A DNA stretch of 64,000 nt from Aurantiacibacter poecillastricola (GTDB lineage: Bacteria; Pseudomonadota; Alphaproteobacteria; Sphingomonadales; Sphingomonadaceae). Both the position numbers and the translations under genes were made by a program. Positions 28,416 to 38,047 of this stretch are shown here, piece after piece; positions within the stretch are counted from its first letter, which is position 1, and each line of letters starts with the position of its first letter. Location: NCBI RefSeq assembly GCF_030730945.1, contig NZ_JAVAMS010000004.1:62001-126000 (forward strand), written 5' to 3'. The notes beneath the pieces are model-generated. The model was not told the origin of the DNA and did no database searches. It worked only from the letters and a program-made list of their open reading frames with translations.

Positions 28416-28903
28416 TGCGAAGCGCCCGCCAGCGCTGCGGCGGGCATGTAGAAGGTTCCGATCACCCACAGAGCCGCGGCGGAGATGGCGAGGCCGTAGG
28501 GAATGGCAGGGCGCTGCTTGTGCCGGCGGATCACGTGCCAGGCGAACATCGCCAGCGTCAGCACGCCGCCCAGCAGGGCCATCATGATGATCAGCTTGAG
28601 ATAGAGCGTCGGCTCGATCCACAGCGCCAGCGCGGTCAGCAGCTTCACGTCGCCGCCGCCCATCGCCTTGAGCGCGAACAGCACGGACAGCACGGCGAAC
28701 ACCGCCACTGCGAAACCGAACTGGATGGCTATGTCAGGCCAGAAGGCGAGGCCGCTGGCGATCCAGAAAAATGGTGCTCCCAGGGCGATGGCGGCATTCA
28801 GCCAGTTGGCGATGCGGCGGCTCTTCAGGTCGGTGACGGCAGCCGTCACCAGTGCAATTGCCAACAAGGCAAGCAAACCGTACTTGATTGGATCGTCCAG
28901 CAT
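28412..28903 (-). CDS. cpaA: Prepilin peptidase CpaA/TadV (A24 family)
   Basis: 163 residues, about five membrane segments. The two catalytic Asp positions are in AVTDLKSRRIANW (about residue 25) and MGGGDVKLLTAL (about residue 85, the GxGD motif). It cleaves and matures Flp-type prepilins in the inner membrane. First gene of the Tad operon on this strand; the pilin it should process is not adjacent. Divergent from the hydrolase. Confidence 0.92.
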   Translation of the reverse strand: MLDDPIKYGLLALLAIALVTAAVTDLKSRRIANWLNAAIALGAPFFWIASGLAFWPDIAIQFGFAVAVFAVLSVLFALKAMGGGDVKLLTALALWIEPTLYLKLIIMMALLGGVLTLAMFAWHVIRRHKQRPAIPYGLAISAAALWVIGTFYMPAAALAGASQ

Positions 28904-28969
28904 TGAGGCCCCCGGCAGTCTTCGAGCCTTGTGCTAGCGCGTATGGCTTACCAAAAAGTAACCACAGGC

Positions 28970-28975
28970 AGGAGG
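28970..28975 (+). promoter_or_regulatory. Strong ribosome-binding site that fixes an ATT start
   Basis: AGGAGG five bases before an ATT codon at 28981. The hydrolase frame has no ATG, GTG or TTG nearby except a TTG at 28888 that lies inside the divergent cpaA gene. Confidence 0.65.
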
Positions 28976-28980
28976 TTGGA

Positions 28981-29973
28981 ATTAGCCAAGCAGACACCCT
29001 CGTTCCCGCGAAATTCGACCGGCGGGCCATTCCGGCCAGCGCCAGCGAGCGTACCTGGTTCGCCGAGGACGGTCACAAGATCCGGATCATCGACTGGAGC
29101 GAGCCGCCGGAGGGCGTGCGAACGCGCGGATCGATCCTGTTCATGGCAGGGCGCGGCGATGCCTATGAGAAATACATCGAGAGTTTCGAGCACTGGCGCC
29201 TGAAGGGCTGGCGCGTCAGCGCGGCGGACTGGCGCGGGCAGGCCGGTTCGGGAAGGCTGGGTCGCGACGATGCCACCGGCCATGTCGATGATTTCCGGCT
29301 GTGGGTGAACGATCTCGCGCAATTGTGGGCCCATTTCGCGCAAGGCCGCGAAGGGCCGCTGGTGCTGATGGGCCATTCCATGGGAGGCCACCTGGTGCTG
29401 CGTGCGGCGATCGAGAAAGTCCTGATGCCGCGACCCGATGCGCTGGTCCTGTCGGCCCCCATGCTCGACGTTTTCCCTGAGCACCTGCCGCTGTTCATGA
29501 AGCGGGGCTTTGCTCATACGATGGCGCGGATGGGCGATGATCGACGGCCCGCCTGGGGCAAGGGCGAGAGCCCGCTGGCGATGGACAAGTTCCGCCAGAA
29601 CCTGCTTACCCACGATGCCGACCGCTATGAAGATGAGATCTGGTGGCGGGCGAAGCGGCCCGAACTGAAACTGGGTGCGGGAAGCTGGGGCTGGGTGCGC
29701 GGCGCGATGGATTCGATTCGCGCTATCCATGCTCGTGGCGCTCCCGAAGGCGTCGACCTGCCCGTGTTCGTCGTCGCTACCGAGGCGGACAGGCTGGTCA
29801 GTCCCGCCGCGGTCAGGCGCGCCATTGTTCGTCTGCCCGATGTGGAATCGCTGATCTTCGGGGCGGAATCGCGTCACGAGATCCTGCGCGAAGTCGATGC
29901 CGTGCGTGACCGCGCGCTGGCTGCGATCGACGATTTTCTCGACCGGCGCGTGCAGGGCCAGGTTCTGCCATGA
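28981..29973 (+). CDS. Alpha/beta hydrolase, lysophospholipase-like, apparent ATT start
   Basis: 330 residues if read from ATT at 28981, which follows AGGAGG by five bases. The next ATG lies after the conserved first strand (ERTWFAEDGHKIRIIDW), and the upstream TTG at 28888 is within cpaA on the other strand. The protein has the serine hydrolase elbow GHSMGG near residue 133, RGQAGSG for the oxyanion region, ATEADRLVSP with the Asp, and SRHEIL with the His. It probably hydrolyses a lipid ester or lysophospholipid in the cytoplasm. It overlaps the following oxidase gene by four bases (ATGA). Confidence 0.85.
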   Translation: MSQADTLVPAKFDRRAIPASASERTWFAEDGHKIRIIDWSEPPEGVRTRGSILFMAGRGDAYEKYIESFEHWRLKGWRVSAADWRGQAGSGRLGRDDATGHVDDFRLWVNDLAQLWAHFAQGREGPLVLMGHSMGGHLVLRAAIEKVLMPRPDALVLSAPMLDVFPEHLPLFMKRGFAHTMARMGDDRRPAWGKGESPLAMDKFRQNLLTHDADRYEDEIWWRAKRPELKLGAGSWGWVRGAMDSIRAIHARGAPEGVDLPVFVVATEADRLVSPAAVRRAIVRLPDVESLIFGAESRHEILREVDAVRDRALAAIDDFLDRRVQGQVLP

Positions 29974-31094
29974 CCGAGCAATTCGATATTGCCGTGATCG
30001 GCGCGGGAATGGCTGGCGCCAGCATCGCCGCCGAACTCGCGGCGCTGGGCCGGGGAAAGCACCGCATCGCCCTGTGCGAGGCGGAAGACTTTCCCGGCTA
30101 TCACACGACAGGTCGCTCCGCCGCGTTTCGGGAAGAATGTTATGGCGGCCCGGACATCGTGCCGCTGACGCTGGCGGCAGGCGATTACCTGCATGACGGC
30201 GGCTTCCTTACTCCGCGCGCTGGCCTCTACATCGCTCGCGCAGGGCAGGAGGCCGAGGTCGCCGCCTTCCAGGAGCGCTTTGCGGAGAGCGATGTCACCA
30301 TCCGGCCGCTGGGCCGCGAAGAGCTCTCTGCCATGCTTCCCGGCATACGCGCAGAATGGACCCGTGCGCTTCACCAGCCCAATTGTGCCGATATCGACGT
30401 GGGCGGGCTTCACCAGCACTATCTCGCCCGGGCGCGGGAAGGAGGCGTCACACTGCGCACGCGGCATCGCCTGCTGGATGCTTCACGCAGCGGCGGTGAC
30501 TGGCGGCTCGATTTCGGCGCGGCAGGAGAGATGCGCGCGGCCATCGTGGTCGATGCAGCAGGTGCCTGGGCGGACCAGGTGGCGCGGCAATTCGGCGTGG
30601 AACCCCTCGGCCTCCAGCCCCTGCGGCGTACCGTGGCGCAGTTGCGCGTGGACCCGAAACCGCCCGCCGACCTGCCGCTGACGCTGGACATATCGGGCGA
30701 TTTCTATTTCCGCCCCGACAATGCGCGTATCTGGCTAAGCCCGCATGACGAGACTCCGAGCGAGCCGTGCGACGCCGCGCCCGAGGAACTCGACGTCGCA
30801 CTTGCGATCGACCGGTTCCAGAGCGTTGTCGACTGGCGGATAGAAGCGGTGGAGCGCCGGTGGGCGGGGCTTCGCAGCTTCCTTCCGGACCGCCTGCCCG
30901 CTTATGGCTACGCCCCGGGAACGGAAGGGTTCTTCTGGTTTGCGGGACAGGGCGGCTACGGCATCCAGACGGCTCCTGCCGCCGCGCGGCTGGGGGCACA
31001 ATTGCTGCTCGGTCAACCGCGCGATGCGATGACAGGGGAGCTGGACGCGAAACTCTACGCACCCGACCGGTTGGCAGCAGACACCCCAGTCTAG
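29970..31094 (+). CDS. FAD-dependent amino-acid oxidase (DAO/DadA-like)
   Basis: 374 residues. The N-terminal FAD motif is DIAVIGAGMAGASIAAELA (GxGxxG), followed by HTTGRSAAF and, at the C-terminus, WFAGQGGYGIQTAPAAARL, both usual in DAO proteins. It oxidises an amino or N-methyl amino compound; which one is not visible. It overlaps the upstream hydrolase by four bases, so the two are co-translated. Soluble, cytoplasmic. Confidence 0.87.
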   Translation: MTEQFDIAVIGAGMAGASIAAELAALGRGKHRIALCEAEDFPGYHTTGRSAAFREECYGGPDIVPLTLAAGDYLHDGGFLTPRAGLYIARAGQEAEVAAFQERFAESDVTIRPLGREELSAMLPGIRAEWTRALHQPNCADIDVGGLHQHYLARAREGGVTLRTRHRLLDASRSGGDWRLDFGAAGEMRAAIVVDAAGAWADQVARQFGVEPLGLQPLRRTVAQLRVDPKPPADLPLTLDISGDFYFRPDNARIWLSPHDETPSEPCDAAPEELDVALAIDRFQSVVDWRIEAVERRWAGLRSFLPDRLPAYGYAPGTEGFFWFAGQGGYGIQTAPAAARLGAQLLLGQPRDAMTGELDAKLYAPDRLAADTPV

Positions 31095-31151
31095 CCAGGA
31101 AATTGATCTTTGTTATGGTGCCTCTCGCCAACGCAAACGGGAGATTTACGA

Positions 31152-31328
31152 ATGGCTCACCATTTCCAGATCTACAAGGACAAGGCAGGCGAATTCCGCG
31201 TGCGCTTCAAATACAATGACGAGGTCATGTTCTCGACCGAGGGCTATTCATCGAAGGCGGGCGCCAGGAACGCCATCGAATCGATCCAGAAGAACGGTCC
31301 GGGCGCCGAGATCGTCGACGAAAGCTGA
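31152..31328 (+). CDS. YegP-like DUF1508 protein, single repeat
   Basis: 58 residues from the ATG at 31152 with GGGAGA upstream. HHFQIYKDKAGEFRVRFKYND and the ending NAIESIQKNGP match one DUF1508 repeat; E. coli YegP has two. A small basic-acidic cytoplasmic protein of unknown function. Its stop is four bases from the convergent rnhA stop. Confidence 0.8.
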   Translation: MAHHFQIYKDKAGEFRVRFKYNDEVMFSTEGYSSKAGARNAIESIQKNGPGAEIVDES

Positions 31329-31331
31329 GAC

Positions 31332-31766
31332 CTAGCGGATGGCGTCGGCCGCGTCGCTGGCGAGGCGGTCGACCCGTTCGTTCTCGACGTGGCCGTTATG
31401 CCCTTTCACCCATTCCCACTGAATGGTGTGGGGCGCTGCGGCCTCGATCAGGTCGTGCCACAGATCGGCATTGCGTACCGGCTTCTTGCTGGCATTTATC
31501 CAGCCGCGCTTCCGCCAGCCGTGGACCCACTTGGTGATCCCGTCGATCACGTAGCGGCTGTCGGTATGGAGGGTCACTTCGCACGGCTCGATCAGCGCCT
31601 TCAGCGCGCGGATCGCCGCAGTCATTTCCATGCGGTTGTTGGTCGTCTCGGGCTCGGAACCCGAAAGCTCCTTCTCGTGCGGACCCATCCGCAACAGCGC
31701 GCCCCAGCCGCCCGGGCCGGGATTGCCCTTGCAGGCACCGTCGGTGAAGATCTCAACCTTTTTCAA
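31332..31766 (-). CDS. rnhA: Ribonuclease HI
   Basis: 144 residues, near the usual 150. The four acidic catalytic residues are in [16 protein letters not shown] (Asp), NRMEMTAAI (Glu), [12 protein letters not shown] (Asp) and ENERVDRLA (Asp). Removes RNA from RNA-DNA hybrids in the cytoplasm. It overlaps the thrB stop by four bases, forming the ispH-thrB-rnhA operon known in related bacteria. Confidence 0.96.
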   Translation of the reverse strand: MKKVEIFTDGACKGNPGPGGWGALLRMGPHEKELSGSEPETTNNRMEMTAAIRALKALIEPCEVTLHTDSRYVIDGITKWVHGWRKRGWINASKKPVRNADLWHDLIEAAAPHTIQWEWVKGHNGHVENERVDRLASDAADAIR

Positions 31767-32737
31767 CTGGCAAACGCGTCCTTCCCCTCGCGCTGGTAGT
31801 ATTCGAGCCGCCGCACGAAATCCATGGGATCCTTGCGGGTTACCAGAGCATCTGCAGGCGTGTCGATCCAGTCGAAAGCCCGGCTGGAGACGAACCGCAA
31901 AGCCGCGCCTTCAGCCAGCAGCGGCAAGGCCTCGCGCTCCTCATCGTTCAATTTTCGCACGCTTTCATAGCCTGCGACAAGGGCGCGTCCCACATCGGCA
32001 CGAAACTGCCGGCCATCCCCGCTGAAGCTCCACGCGGCGTGGGTGACGGCAAGATCGTAGGCCATCGCATCGCTGCAGGCGAAATAGAAGTCGATCAGCG
32101 CGCTGACCCTGTCGCCTCGCATCAATACGTTGTCGGGAAAGAGATCCGAGTGGATGATCGAGGTCGGCAGGCCTTGCGGCCACTGCTCTGCAACCTCGCG
32201 TGAAACGCCGATCGTTGCCGGCAGGTCGGGATGGATGGCCGCGAGTGCGCGCTCACCGCATTCCGCCAGAACCCGGGCCGAAGCCTCAGGACCAAGGTCG
32301 TTCGCGCGCGATCTGCGAAAGCCGTGGGCGGCCTCATGCATTTCGGCCAGCACCTTGCCGACATTCCAGGCTTGCGAGGGCGTGGGCCGGTCCACCGAGA
32401 CGCCGGGCAGGAACTCGATCAGGGCGACGGCCTTACCGTCCAGCTCGCGCGAGGAGGCCCCGCTTCGATCATGAATGGTACGCGGCACCGGGCAGCCATG
32501 CGCGGCAAGGTAGTCGAGGAGCCCGAGGAAGAAGGGCAGGTCGGCAATGTCGATCCGCCGTTCGTACATGGTGAGGATGAAGCGATTGCCGTTCGCCTCG
32601 CTGCCGGTGGTCTCGATCAGCCAGTTGGAATTGGAGACGCCCTCGGCAATACCTTTTGCCGAAACCAGTTCCCCGACGTCGTATTGCGCGACGAGGTCTG
32701 CCAGCACTTCTGCGGAAAGCTGCGTGTAAACGGCCAA
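31763..32737 (-). CDS. thrB: Homoserine kinase, APH-like type II
   Basis: 324 residues from a TTG at 32737 (LAVYTQLS), which begins at the same point as related ThrB proteins; there is no good ribosome site, so coupling to the upstream ispH stop (11 bases) is likely. The aminoglycoside-phosphotransferase-like fold shows GVSNSNWLI near 35, [12 protein letters not shown] with the catalytic Asp, and [17 protein letters not shown] with the metal Asp. It phosphorylates homoserine for threonine synthesis. The GHMP-type ThrB is a different fold, so this is the alphaproteobacterial form. Confidence 0.93.
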   Translation of the reverse strand: MAVYTQLSAEVLADLVAQYDVGELVSAKGIAEGVSNSNWLIETTGSEANGNRFILTMYERRIDIADLPFFLGLLDYLAAHGCPVPRTIHDRSGASSRELDGKAVALIEFLPGVSVDRPTPSQAWNVGKVLAEMHEAAHGFRRSRANDLGPEASARVLAECGERALAAIHPDLPATIGVSREVAEQWPQGLPTSIIHSDLFPDNVLMRGDRVSALIDFYFACSDAMAYDLAVTHAAWSFSGDGRQFRADVGRALVAGYESVRKLNDEEREALPLLAEGAALRFVSSRAFDWIDTPADALVTRKDPMDFVRRLEYYQREGKDAFAS

Positions 32738-32748
32738 GAGGTGCGCGC

Positions 32749-33723
32749 CTATTCGGTCAGTTGGCGAGGCAGCTTAAAGACCATCTTTTCCTCGGCCGTG
32801 CGCACCTTGTGTTCGCTCACCGCGCGCCATTCGCCCAGTTTCGCCACCACCTCGCGCACGAGTACTTCGGGTGCGCTGGCGCCGGCGGTGATGCCCACCG
32901 TGCCCACGCCCTCCAGCCAATCCGGATCGATCTCGTCCGCGCGCTGGATAAGGCGGGCATCTGTGCCAAGCCGCTCGGCCACTTCCACAAGGCGCAGCGA
33001 GTTCGAGGAATTGGGCGCACCGATCACCAGCACCAGGTCACAACCGGGAGCCATGGCCTTCACCGCTTCCTGCCGATTGGAGGTGGCATAGCAGATATCC
33101 TCCGCCTTGGGCGCGACGATCTGCGGATAGCGCGCCTGAAGCGCACGCACGATCTCGGCGGTGTCGTCTACCGAAAGCGTGGTCTGGGTCAGGAAGGCGA
33201 GGGCATCGTCTTGCGTGAAGGAGAGACCGGCAACGTCGTCGACGGTTTCCACCAGCGTCATCTGTCCGGCGGGCACCTGGCCCATCGTGCCGATCACCTC
33301 GGGGTGGCCGGCATGACCGATGAAGACGATATGCTGGCCCTTCTCGATCTGGCGTTCGGCCTGGCGATGCACCTTGGAAACGAGCGGGCAGGTCGCATCG
33401 ACGTAGATCATCTCGCGCCGCTCCGCCTCTGCGGGCACGGACTTGGGCACGCCGTGCGCGCTGAACACCACCGGCATGTCGCTCGGCACCTCGTCCAGCT
33501 CCTCCACGAAGACGGCGCCCTTTTCCTTCAGCCCGTCCACCACGTAGCGATTGTGGACGATTTCGTGGCGGACATAGACGGGCGCGCCGTATTTCTCGAT
33601 CGCCTTCTCGACGATCTCGATGGCGCGGTCGACCCCGGCGCAAAAGCCGCGCGGGGCAGCGATCATGACCTTGAGCGGCGACCTGTCGGCTGCTTCACGG
33701 TTTTCCTGAAAGGGGGCGTTCAT
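32749..33723 (-). CDS. ispH: 4-hydroxy-3-methylbut-2-enyl diphosphate reductase
   Basis: 324 residues from the ATG at 33723 ([10 protein letters not shown]). Three Cys ligands for the iron-sulphur cluster are in [25 protein letters not shown] and ICYATSNRQ, in the standard order, plus SAHGVP and [10 protein letters not shown] for the diphosphate. The last step of the MEP isoprenoid pathway. First gene of the operon with thrB and rnhA. Divergent from the lipoprotein gene. Confidence 0.96.
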   Translation of the reverse strand: MNAPFQENREAADRSPLKVMIAAPRGFCAGVDRAIEIVEKAIEKYGAPVYVRHEIVHNRYVVDGLKEKGAVFVEELDEVPSDMPVVFSAHGVPKSVPAEAERREMIYVDATCPLVSKVHRQAERQIEKGQHIVFIGHAGHPEVIGTMGQVPAGQMTLVETVDDVAGLSFTQDDALAFLTQTTLSVDDTAEIVRALQARYPQIVAPKAEDICYATSNRQEAVKAMAPGCDLVLVIGAPNSSNSLRLVEVAERLGTDARLIQRADEIDPDWLEGVGTVGITAGASAPEVLVREVVAKLGEWRAVSEHKVRTAEEKMVFKLPRQLTE

Positions 33724-33808
33724 GGTGACGGCTCTAGCTGTTGTCGGCATAGGGGGAAAGGGCTAGGGAGCGCTCTTTCTGGCGAAAGCTCTGGTTTAAG
33801 GAATGGGA

Positions 33809-34459
33809 ATGAACGCTCGAATCGCAATAGTTGCTGCAGCCCTGGGCCTCACGGTGCTGGGCGGTTGCCGGGGCGAAGGCGATATCGTGGTGGAACAGGG
33901 CGTGGGCATTACCGCGCTGCGTTCGGTCTGCCCGGCGGTGGGCGTTCCCGACTATACCGGCGATGTCACCCTGTTCTCGCCCGCCGATGCGCGCACCGCA
34001 GATGCCATCGACGTGACCGCCGCGATCACCAATGTCCGCTCCACCTGCGACGAGACCGGCGAACAGGTCTATTCCGCCGCCACTTTCGACGTGATCGCAA
34101 CCCGCAACAACACGGCGGGCCCGCGCACGGTGACGCTGCCCTACTATTCCACGGTGCTGCGCGGCGGTAATTCGGTGGTGGCCAAGCGCGTGGGCGAAGT
34201 GGAACTGCGCTTTGCCGACGGCGAATCGCGCGCGCAGGCAAGCGGCACGGCCGGCGCGTACGTGAACCGGGCCGAGGCGACCCTTCCTGCAGACATTCGC
34301 GAACGCATCACGCGCCGTCGCCGGGCGGGCGACCAGTCCGCCGCGATCGATCCGCTGACCGAGCCTGACGTGCGTGCCGCTGTTGCCCGCGCCACCTTCG
34401 AGCTGCTGATCGGCTTCCAACTGACCGAAGAACAGCTGGCTTATAACGCCACGCGGTAA
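33809..34459 (+). CDS. Predicted lipoprotein of unknown function
   Basis: 216 residues from the ATG at 33809 (an ATG two codons earlier is equally possible). A lipoprotein signal ends LGGC. The body is mainly beta-like with pairs of Cys (SVCPAVGV and STCDETG), and a basic stretch ([10 protein letters not shown]) near the end. It lies just before argS. I do not recognise the family. Confidence 0.75.
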   Translation: MNARIAIVAAALGLTVLGGCRGEGDIVVEQGVGITALRSVCPAVGVPDYTGDVTLFSPADARTADAIDVTAAITNVRSTCDETGEQVYSAATFDVIATRNNTAGPRTVTLPYYSTVLRGGNSVVAKRVGEVELRFADGESRAQASGTAGAYVNRAEATLPADIRERITRRRRAGDQSAAIDPLTEPDVRAAVARATFELLIGFQLTEEQLAYNATR

Positions 34460-34503
34460 TCGGATGCTTTGCGGGATGCGCCAAACGCGCTAACGGCGCG
34501 GCC

Positions 34504-36249
34504 ATGTCCCAAACGCAGACCCTTTATGCCGCCTATGCGGAGAAAATTGATGCCGTCCTCTCCGCGCTGGAGATGGAAGGCACGCTCCCGCCAGAGACGA
34601 ACCGCGCCAATGTCAGCGTGGAGCCGCCGCGCGATCCTTCGCATGGTGACCTCGCCACCAATGCCGCGATGGTGCTGGCCAAGCAGGCGAAGACCAATCC
34701 GCGCGCCCTGGCGGAGCAGATTGTCGAGCATCTCAAACGCGATCCGCTGATTACTTCGGCAGAGATTGCCGGGCCGGGCTTCATCAACCTCCGCCTTGCC
34801 CCGCAAAGCTGGGTCGAAGAACTGCTGGCCATCGCCGAGAAGGGTGACGATTACGGCAGGTCTGCCATTGGCACGGGTACTACGGTGAACGTGGAATACG
34901 TGTCCGCCAATCCCACCGGCCCGATGCACATGGGCCATTGCCGCGGCGCCGTGGTGGGCGATGCGCTGGCAAGCCTGCTCGAGCATGCCGGGCACGACGT
35001 GATCCGCGAATACTACGTCAACGATGCAGGCGGCCAGGTCGATACGCTCGCCCGCAGCGCGCACCTGCGTTACCGCGAGGCGTTGGGCGAGGATATCGGA
35101 GACATCCCGGAGGGCATGTACCCCGGCGAATACCTTGTGCCGGTGGGCAAGGCCGCGGCAGAGGAATTCGGCGACCGCTTCGTCTCCGAACCCGAGGAGG
35201 AATGGCTGCCGATCTTCCGTTCGTTCGCGGTCGAGCGGATGATGGCCATGATCAAGTCCGACCTTGCGATGCTGGGCATCGAGCACGACGTCTTCGCTTC
35301 CGAAGCCGCACTCCAGGCCGCGCAGAAGCCGGAGGCCGCCGAGGCGTGGCTGCGCGAGCACGACCTTGTTTATGACGGCGTGCTGGAAAAGCCCAAGGGC
35401 AAGACGGTGGATGACTGGGAACCCGTTGAACTGCCGCTGTTCCGCTCCACGAAATTCGGTGACGACCAGGATCGCTCGATCCGCAAATCCGACGGCAAAT
35501 GGACCTATTTCGGGGCCGATCTCGCCTATCACATGCAGAAGGCCGAGAAGGCCGATGCGCTGATCGATATCTGGGGCGCCGACCATGCGGGCACGGTGAA
35601 GCGCATCAAGGCAGCCGTTGCGGCGCTGTCGGAAGGGCAGGGCGAGCCGATCCCCTTCGACGTGAAGCTGGTGCAGATGGTGCAGTTGCTGCGCGGCGGC
35701 GAGCCGGTGAAGATGTCCAAGCGCTCCGGCAATTTCGTCACCATCGCCGACATGGTGGAGGAAGTGGGCAAGGACGTGGTGCGCTTCACCATGCTCACCC
35801 GCAAACCCGAGGCGCAGATGGATTTCGACTTCGCCAAGGTGGTGGAGGCGAGCAAGGACAACCCGGTCTTCTACGTGCAGTACGCCCATGCCCGCGTGTG
35901 CTCCACGCTGCGCAAGGCAAAGGCGGAGGGTCTTTCTCCCTCGTCCGAACATCTCGATACGCTTGGCGAAGACGAGCGCACGCTTATCAAGCAGGCCGCC
36001 CAGTTCCCGCGCGAGGTGGAAGCCGCGGCCCGGGCGCGCGAGCCGCATCGCATCGCCTTCTACCTCTACGATCTCGCCGCAGCGTTCCACGCCTATTACA
36101 ACCTCGGCAATGATGACGCGCAAAAGCGCATCATCGTGGCACAGAACCCCGAGATTTCTGGCGCGAGACTTTTCCTCGGCCAGCAAATCGGGCAGGTTAT
36201 CCGCAATGGCCTTGGCATACTTGGTGTAGAGGCGGTGGAGGAGCTCTAG
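34504..36249 (+). CDS. argS: Arginyl-tRNA synthetase
   Basis: 581 residues, a normal class I ArgRS. The HIGH motif reads [13 protein letters not shown] (HMGH, near residue 140), and the KMSKS motif reads [11 protein letters not shown] near residue 405. N-terminal tRNA-recognition domain at residues about 10-110 and anticodon-binding helical domain after 450. First gene of argS-SPOR-nagZ-scpA-scpB-tatABC. Confidence 0.97.
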   Translation: MSQTQTLYAAYAEKIDAVLSALEMEGTLPPETNRANVSVEPPRDPSHGDLATNAAMVLAKQAKTNPRALAEQIVEHLKRDPLITSAEIAGPGFINLRLAPQSWVEELLAIAEKGDDYGRSAIGTGTTVNVEYVSANPTGPMHMGHCRGAVVGDALASLLEHAGHDVIREYYVNDAGGQVDTLARSAHLRYREALGEDIGDIPEGMYPGEYLVPVGKAAAEEFGDRFVSEPEEEWLPIFRSFAVERMMAMIKSDLAMLGIEHDVFASEAALQAAQKPEAAEAWLREHDLVYDGVLEKPKGKTVDDWEPVELPLFRSTKFGDDQDRSIRKSDGKWTYFGADLAYHMQKAEKADALIDIWGADHAGTVKRIKAAVAALSEGQGEPIPFDVKLVQMVQLLRGGEPVKMSKRSGNFVTIADMVEEVGKDVVRFTMLTRKPEAQMDFDFAKVVEASKDNPVFYVQYAHARVCSTLRKAKAEGLSPSSEHLDTLGEDERTLIKQAAQFPREVEAAARAREPHRIAFYLYDLAAAFHAYYNLGNDDAQKRIIVAQNPEISGARLFLGQQIGQVIRNGLGILGVEAVEEL

Positions 36250-36252
36250 GCG

Positions 36253-36954
36253 ATGACACTTCCTGCAGGCAGTCGCGGCGAACATGACGGCGAGGAAGCC
36301 CGTGATGCATCCGCCCATGAGGCGGAGCAGCAGCTGTTGCTGGATGAGGAGAACGATACCCTCCCCTGGCTGGAAGATGACGGCGATTACCCGGAGGAGA
36401 GCGGCTTCGATGCTCGGCTTATCTGGCTCACCCTGGTCGGCCTGATCGTCGTGGCAGCGCTGGTGTTCGGCGCATGGTGGGTGCTTCGGGATCGCCCTGA
36501 CGACAATCTCATTGCCGATGGCAGTACCATCGAAGCGCCCGATGGGCCGTACAAGGAACGGCCCGAGGATCCCGGCGGGCGCGAGGTCGAGGGAACGGGC
36601 GATACCGCGTTCGAAGTGGCGGAAGGCCAGGCGACCCGAGGGCGGCTGGCAGAGGAGGAAGCTCCTGCACCGAGCATCGATCGCGAGCAGGCGGATAGTC
36701 AAACCGAAACGGCCTCGGGTAACGAGGTCTATGTCCAGATCGGTGCCTATACCAACACCGCCGATGCCGACACCGCCTGGCGCGATGCGAGCCACCGCTA
36801 CCCCGTCCTGTCGGGCATGCGCCACCGGGTGGTGGAGGCCGAGGTGAACGGGGCGAAGGTCTACCGTCTGCAGGTCATCGCCGGGAACCGCGAGAGCGGC
36901 GATGCCACGTGCCGGGCGATCCGTAATGCGGGCGGGGACTGCTATATCCGCTAG
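36253..36954 (+). CDS. SPOR-domain membrane protein
   Basis: 233 residues. A charged N-terminus, one membrane segment at about residues 56-76 (LIWLTLVGLIVVAALVFGAW), a long Glu/Asp-rich linker, and a C-terminal SPOR domain (EVYVQIGAYTNTADADTAW to GDCYIR) that binds denuded glycan strands at the septum. It follows argS by three bases, and nagZ follows, so a cell-wall role fits. Confidence 0.9.
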   Translation: MTLPAGSRGEHDGEEARDASAHEAEQQLLLDEENDTLPWLEDDGDYPEESGFDARLIWLTLVGLIVVAALVFGAWWVLRDRPDDNLIADGSTIEAPDGPYKERPEDPGGREVEGTGDTAFEVAEGQATRGRLAEEEAPAPSIDREQADSQTETASGNEVYVQIGAYTNTADADTAWRDASHRYPVLSGMRHRVVEAEVNGAKVYRLQVIAGNRESGDATCRAIRNAGGDCYIR

Positions 36955-37027
36955 GCGCGGCGTTTTCCCCGGTACTGCGGGATTGAAGGCTTGCGCCCGG
37001 GCGCGTTCTTGGGCCTAATCGCCCGTA

Positions 37028-38047
37028 ATGACGCCTGCCATTCTCAGTTTCTCCGGCCTCGCCCTGACCGCGGACGAACGCGCCTTTTTCGCCGATGCGC
37101 AACCGGCGGGCTACATCCTGTTCGGACGCAACGTGCAGGACCGGGAGCAGTTGCGCGCGCTGACGGATTCCCTGCGCGAACTGCACGGTCGTGACGATCT
37201 GCTCATCTCCATCGACCAGGAAGGCGGCCGCGTCGCGCGCATGAAGCCGCCGGAGTGGGACGCCTATCCCGCGCCGGGAGCGTTCGCCGCGCTCTACGAT
37301 ATCGCGCCGGCAAGCGCGATCCAGGCGATCCGGGCCAATTCTCAACTGCTGGCTCTCGATCTGGCGGAGGTCGGTATCACGGTGGACTACCACCCGGTGC
37401 TCGATATCCCGGCAGAGGGCGCGCATGACGTGATCGGCGACCGCGCACTGGGCCGCGAACCCATGCAGGTGGCGGCTCTGGCCCGCGCAACGCTGGATGG
37501 CCTGGCGCGGGGCGGTGTGGTGGGCTGCGTGAAGCACATGCCCGGACATGGCCGGGCCATGGTGGACAGCCACAAGGACCTCCCCGTGGTCGATGCGAGC
37601 GAGGCCGAGCTCGAGACCGACATGGCGCCGTTCGCGAAGCTGTCGGACGCTCCCGTCGCGATGACCGCGCATATTCGCTACACCGCATGGGACGCGCAAA
37701 ACCCTGCCACGCAATCGGAATTCGTGATCTCGGAGATCATTCGCAAGCGGATTGGTTTCGATGGCCTGCTGCTGTCCGACGATATCGACATGCAGGCGCT
37801 GGACGGCACCATTCCCGAACGTTCGGAGCGAGCCATTGCGGCCGGATGCGACCTGGTGCTGAATTGCTGGGGCAAGATGGACGACATGGTCGGTACCGCA
37901 AAGGTCTTGCCCTCCATGTCCGCGACGACGCGTGAACGGCTGGACCGCGCGATGGCCTCTGCCGGGAACACGCGCGATGACACCCCGCGCGCCGAGCTGC
38001 TGGCCGCTCGCGACAGTTTCCTCGCCCTTGCCGAGAGCCGCGCGTGA
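37028..38047 (+). CDS. nagZ: Beta-N-acetylhexosaminidase NagZ
   Basis: 339 residues. GH3 motifs: FGRNVQDREQL, SIDQEGGRVARM, VVGCVKHMPGHGRAMVDSHKDLP with the catalytic His, and LLLSDDIDMQAL with the Asp nucleophile. It removes GlcNAc from muropeptides in the cytoplasm during wall recycling. Its stop overlaps the scpA GTG. Confidence 0.95.
   Translation: MTPAILSFSGLALTADERAFFADAQPAGYILFGRNVQDREQLRALTDSLRELHGRDDLLISIDQEGGRVARMKPPEWDAYPAPGAFAALYDIAPASAIQAIRANSQLLALDLAEVGITVDYHPVLDIPAEGAHDVIGDRALGREPMQVAALARATLDGLARGGVVGCVKHMPGHGRAMVDSHKDLPVVDASEAELETDMAPFAKLSDAPVAMTAHIRYTAWDAQNPATQSEFVISEIIRKRIGFDGLLLSDDIDMQALDGTIPERSERAIAAGCDLVLNCWGKMDDMVGTAKVLPSMSATTRERLDRAMASAGNTRDDTPRAELLAARDSFLALAESRA

Noticed and set aside
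34441-36825. A 794-codon open frame antisense to argS and the SPOR gene
   Set aside because: argS and the SPOR gene on the other strand are unambiguous; the antisense reading is a high-GC codon-bias effect.
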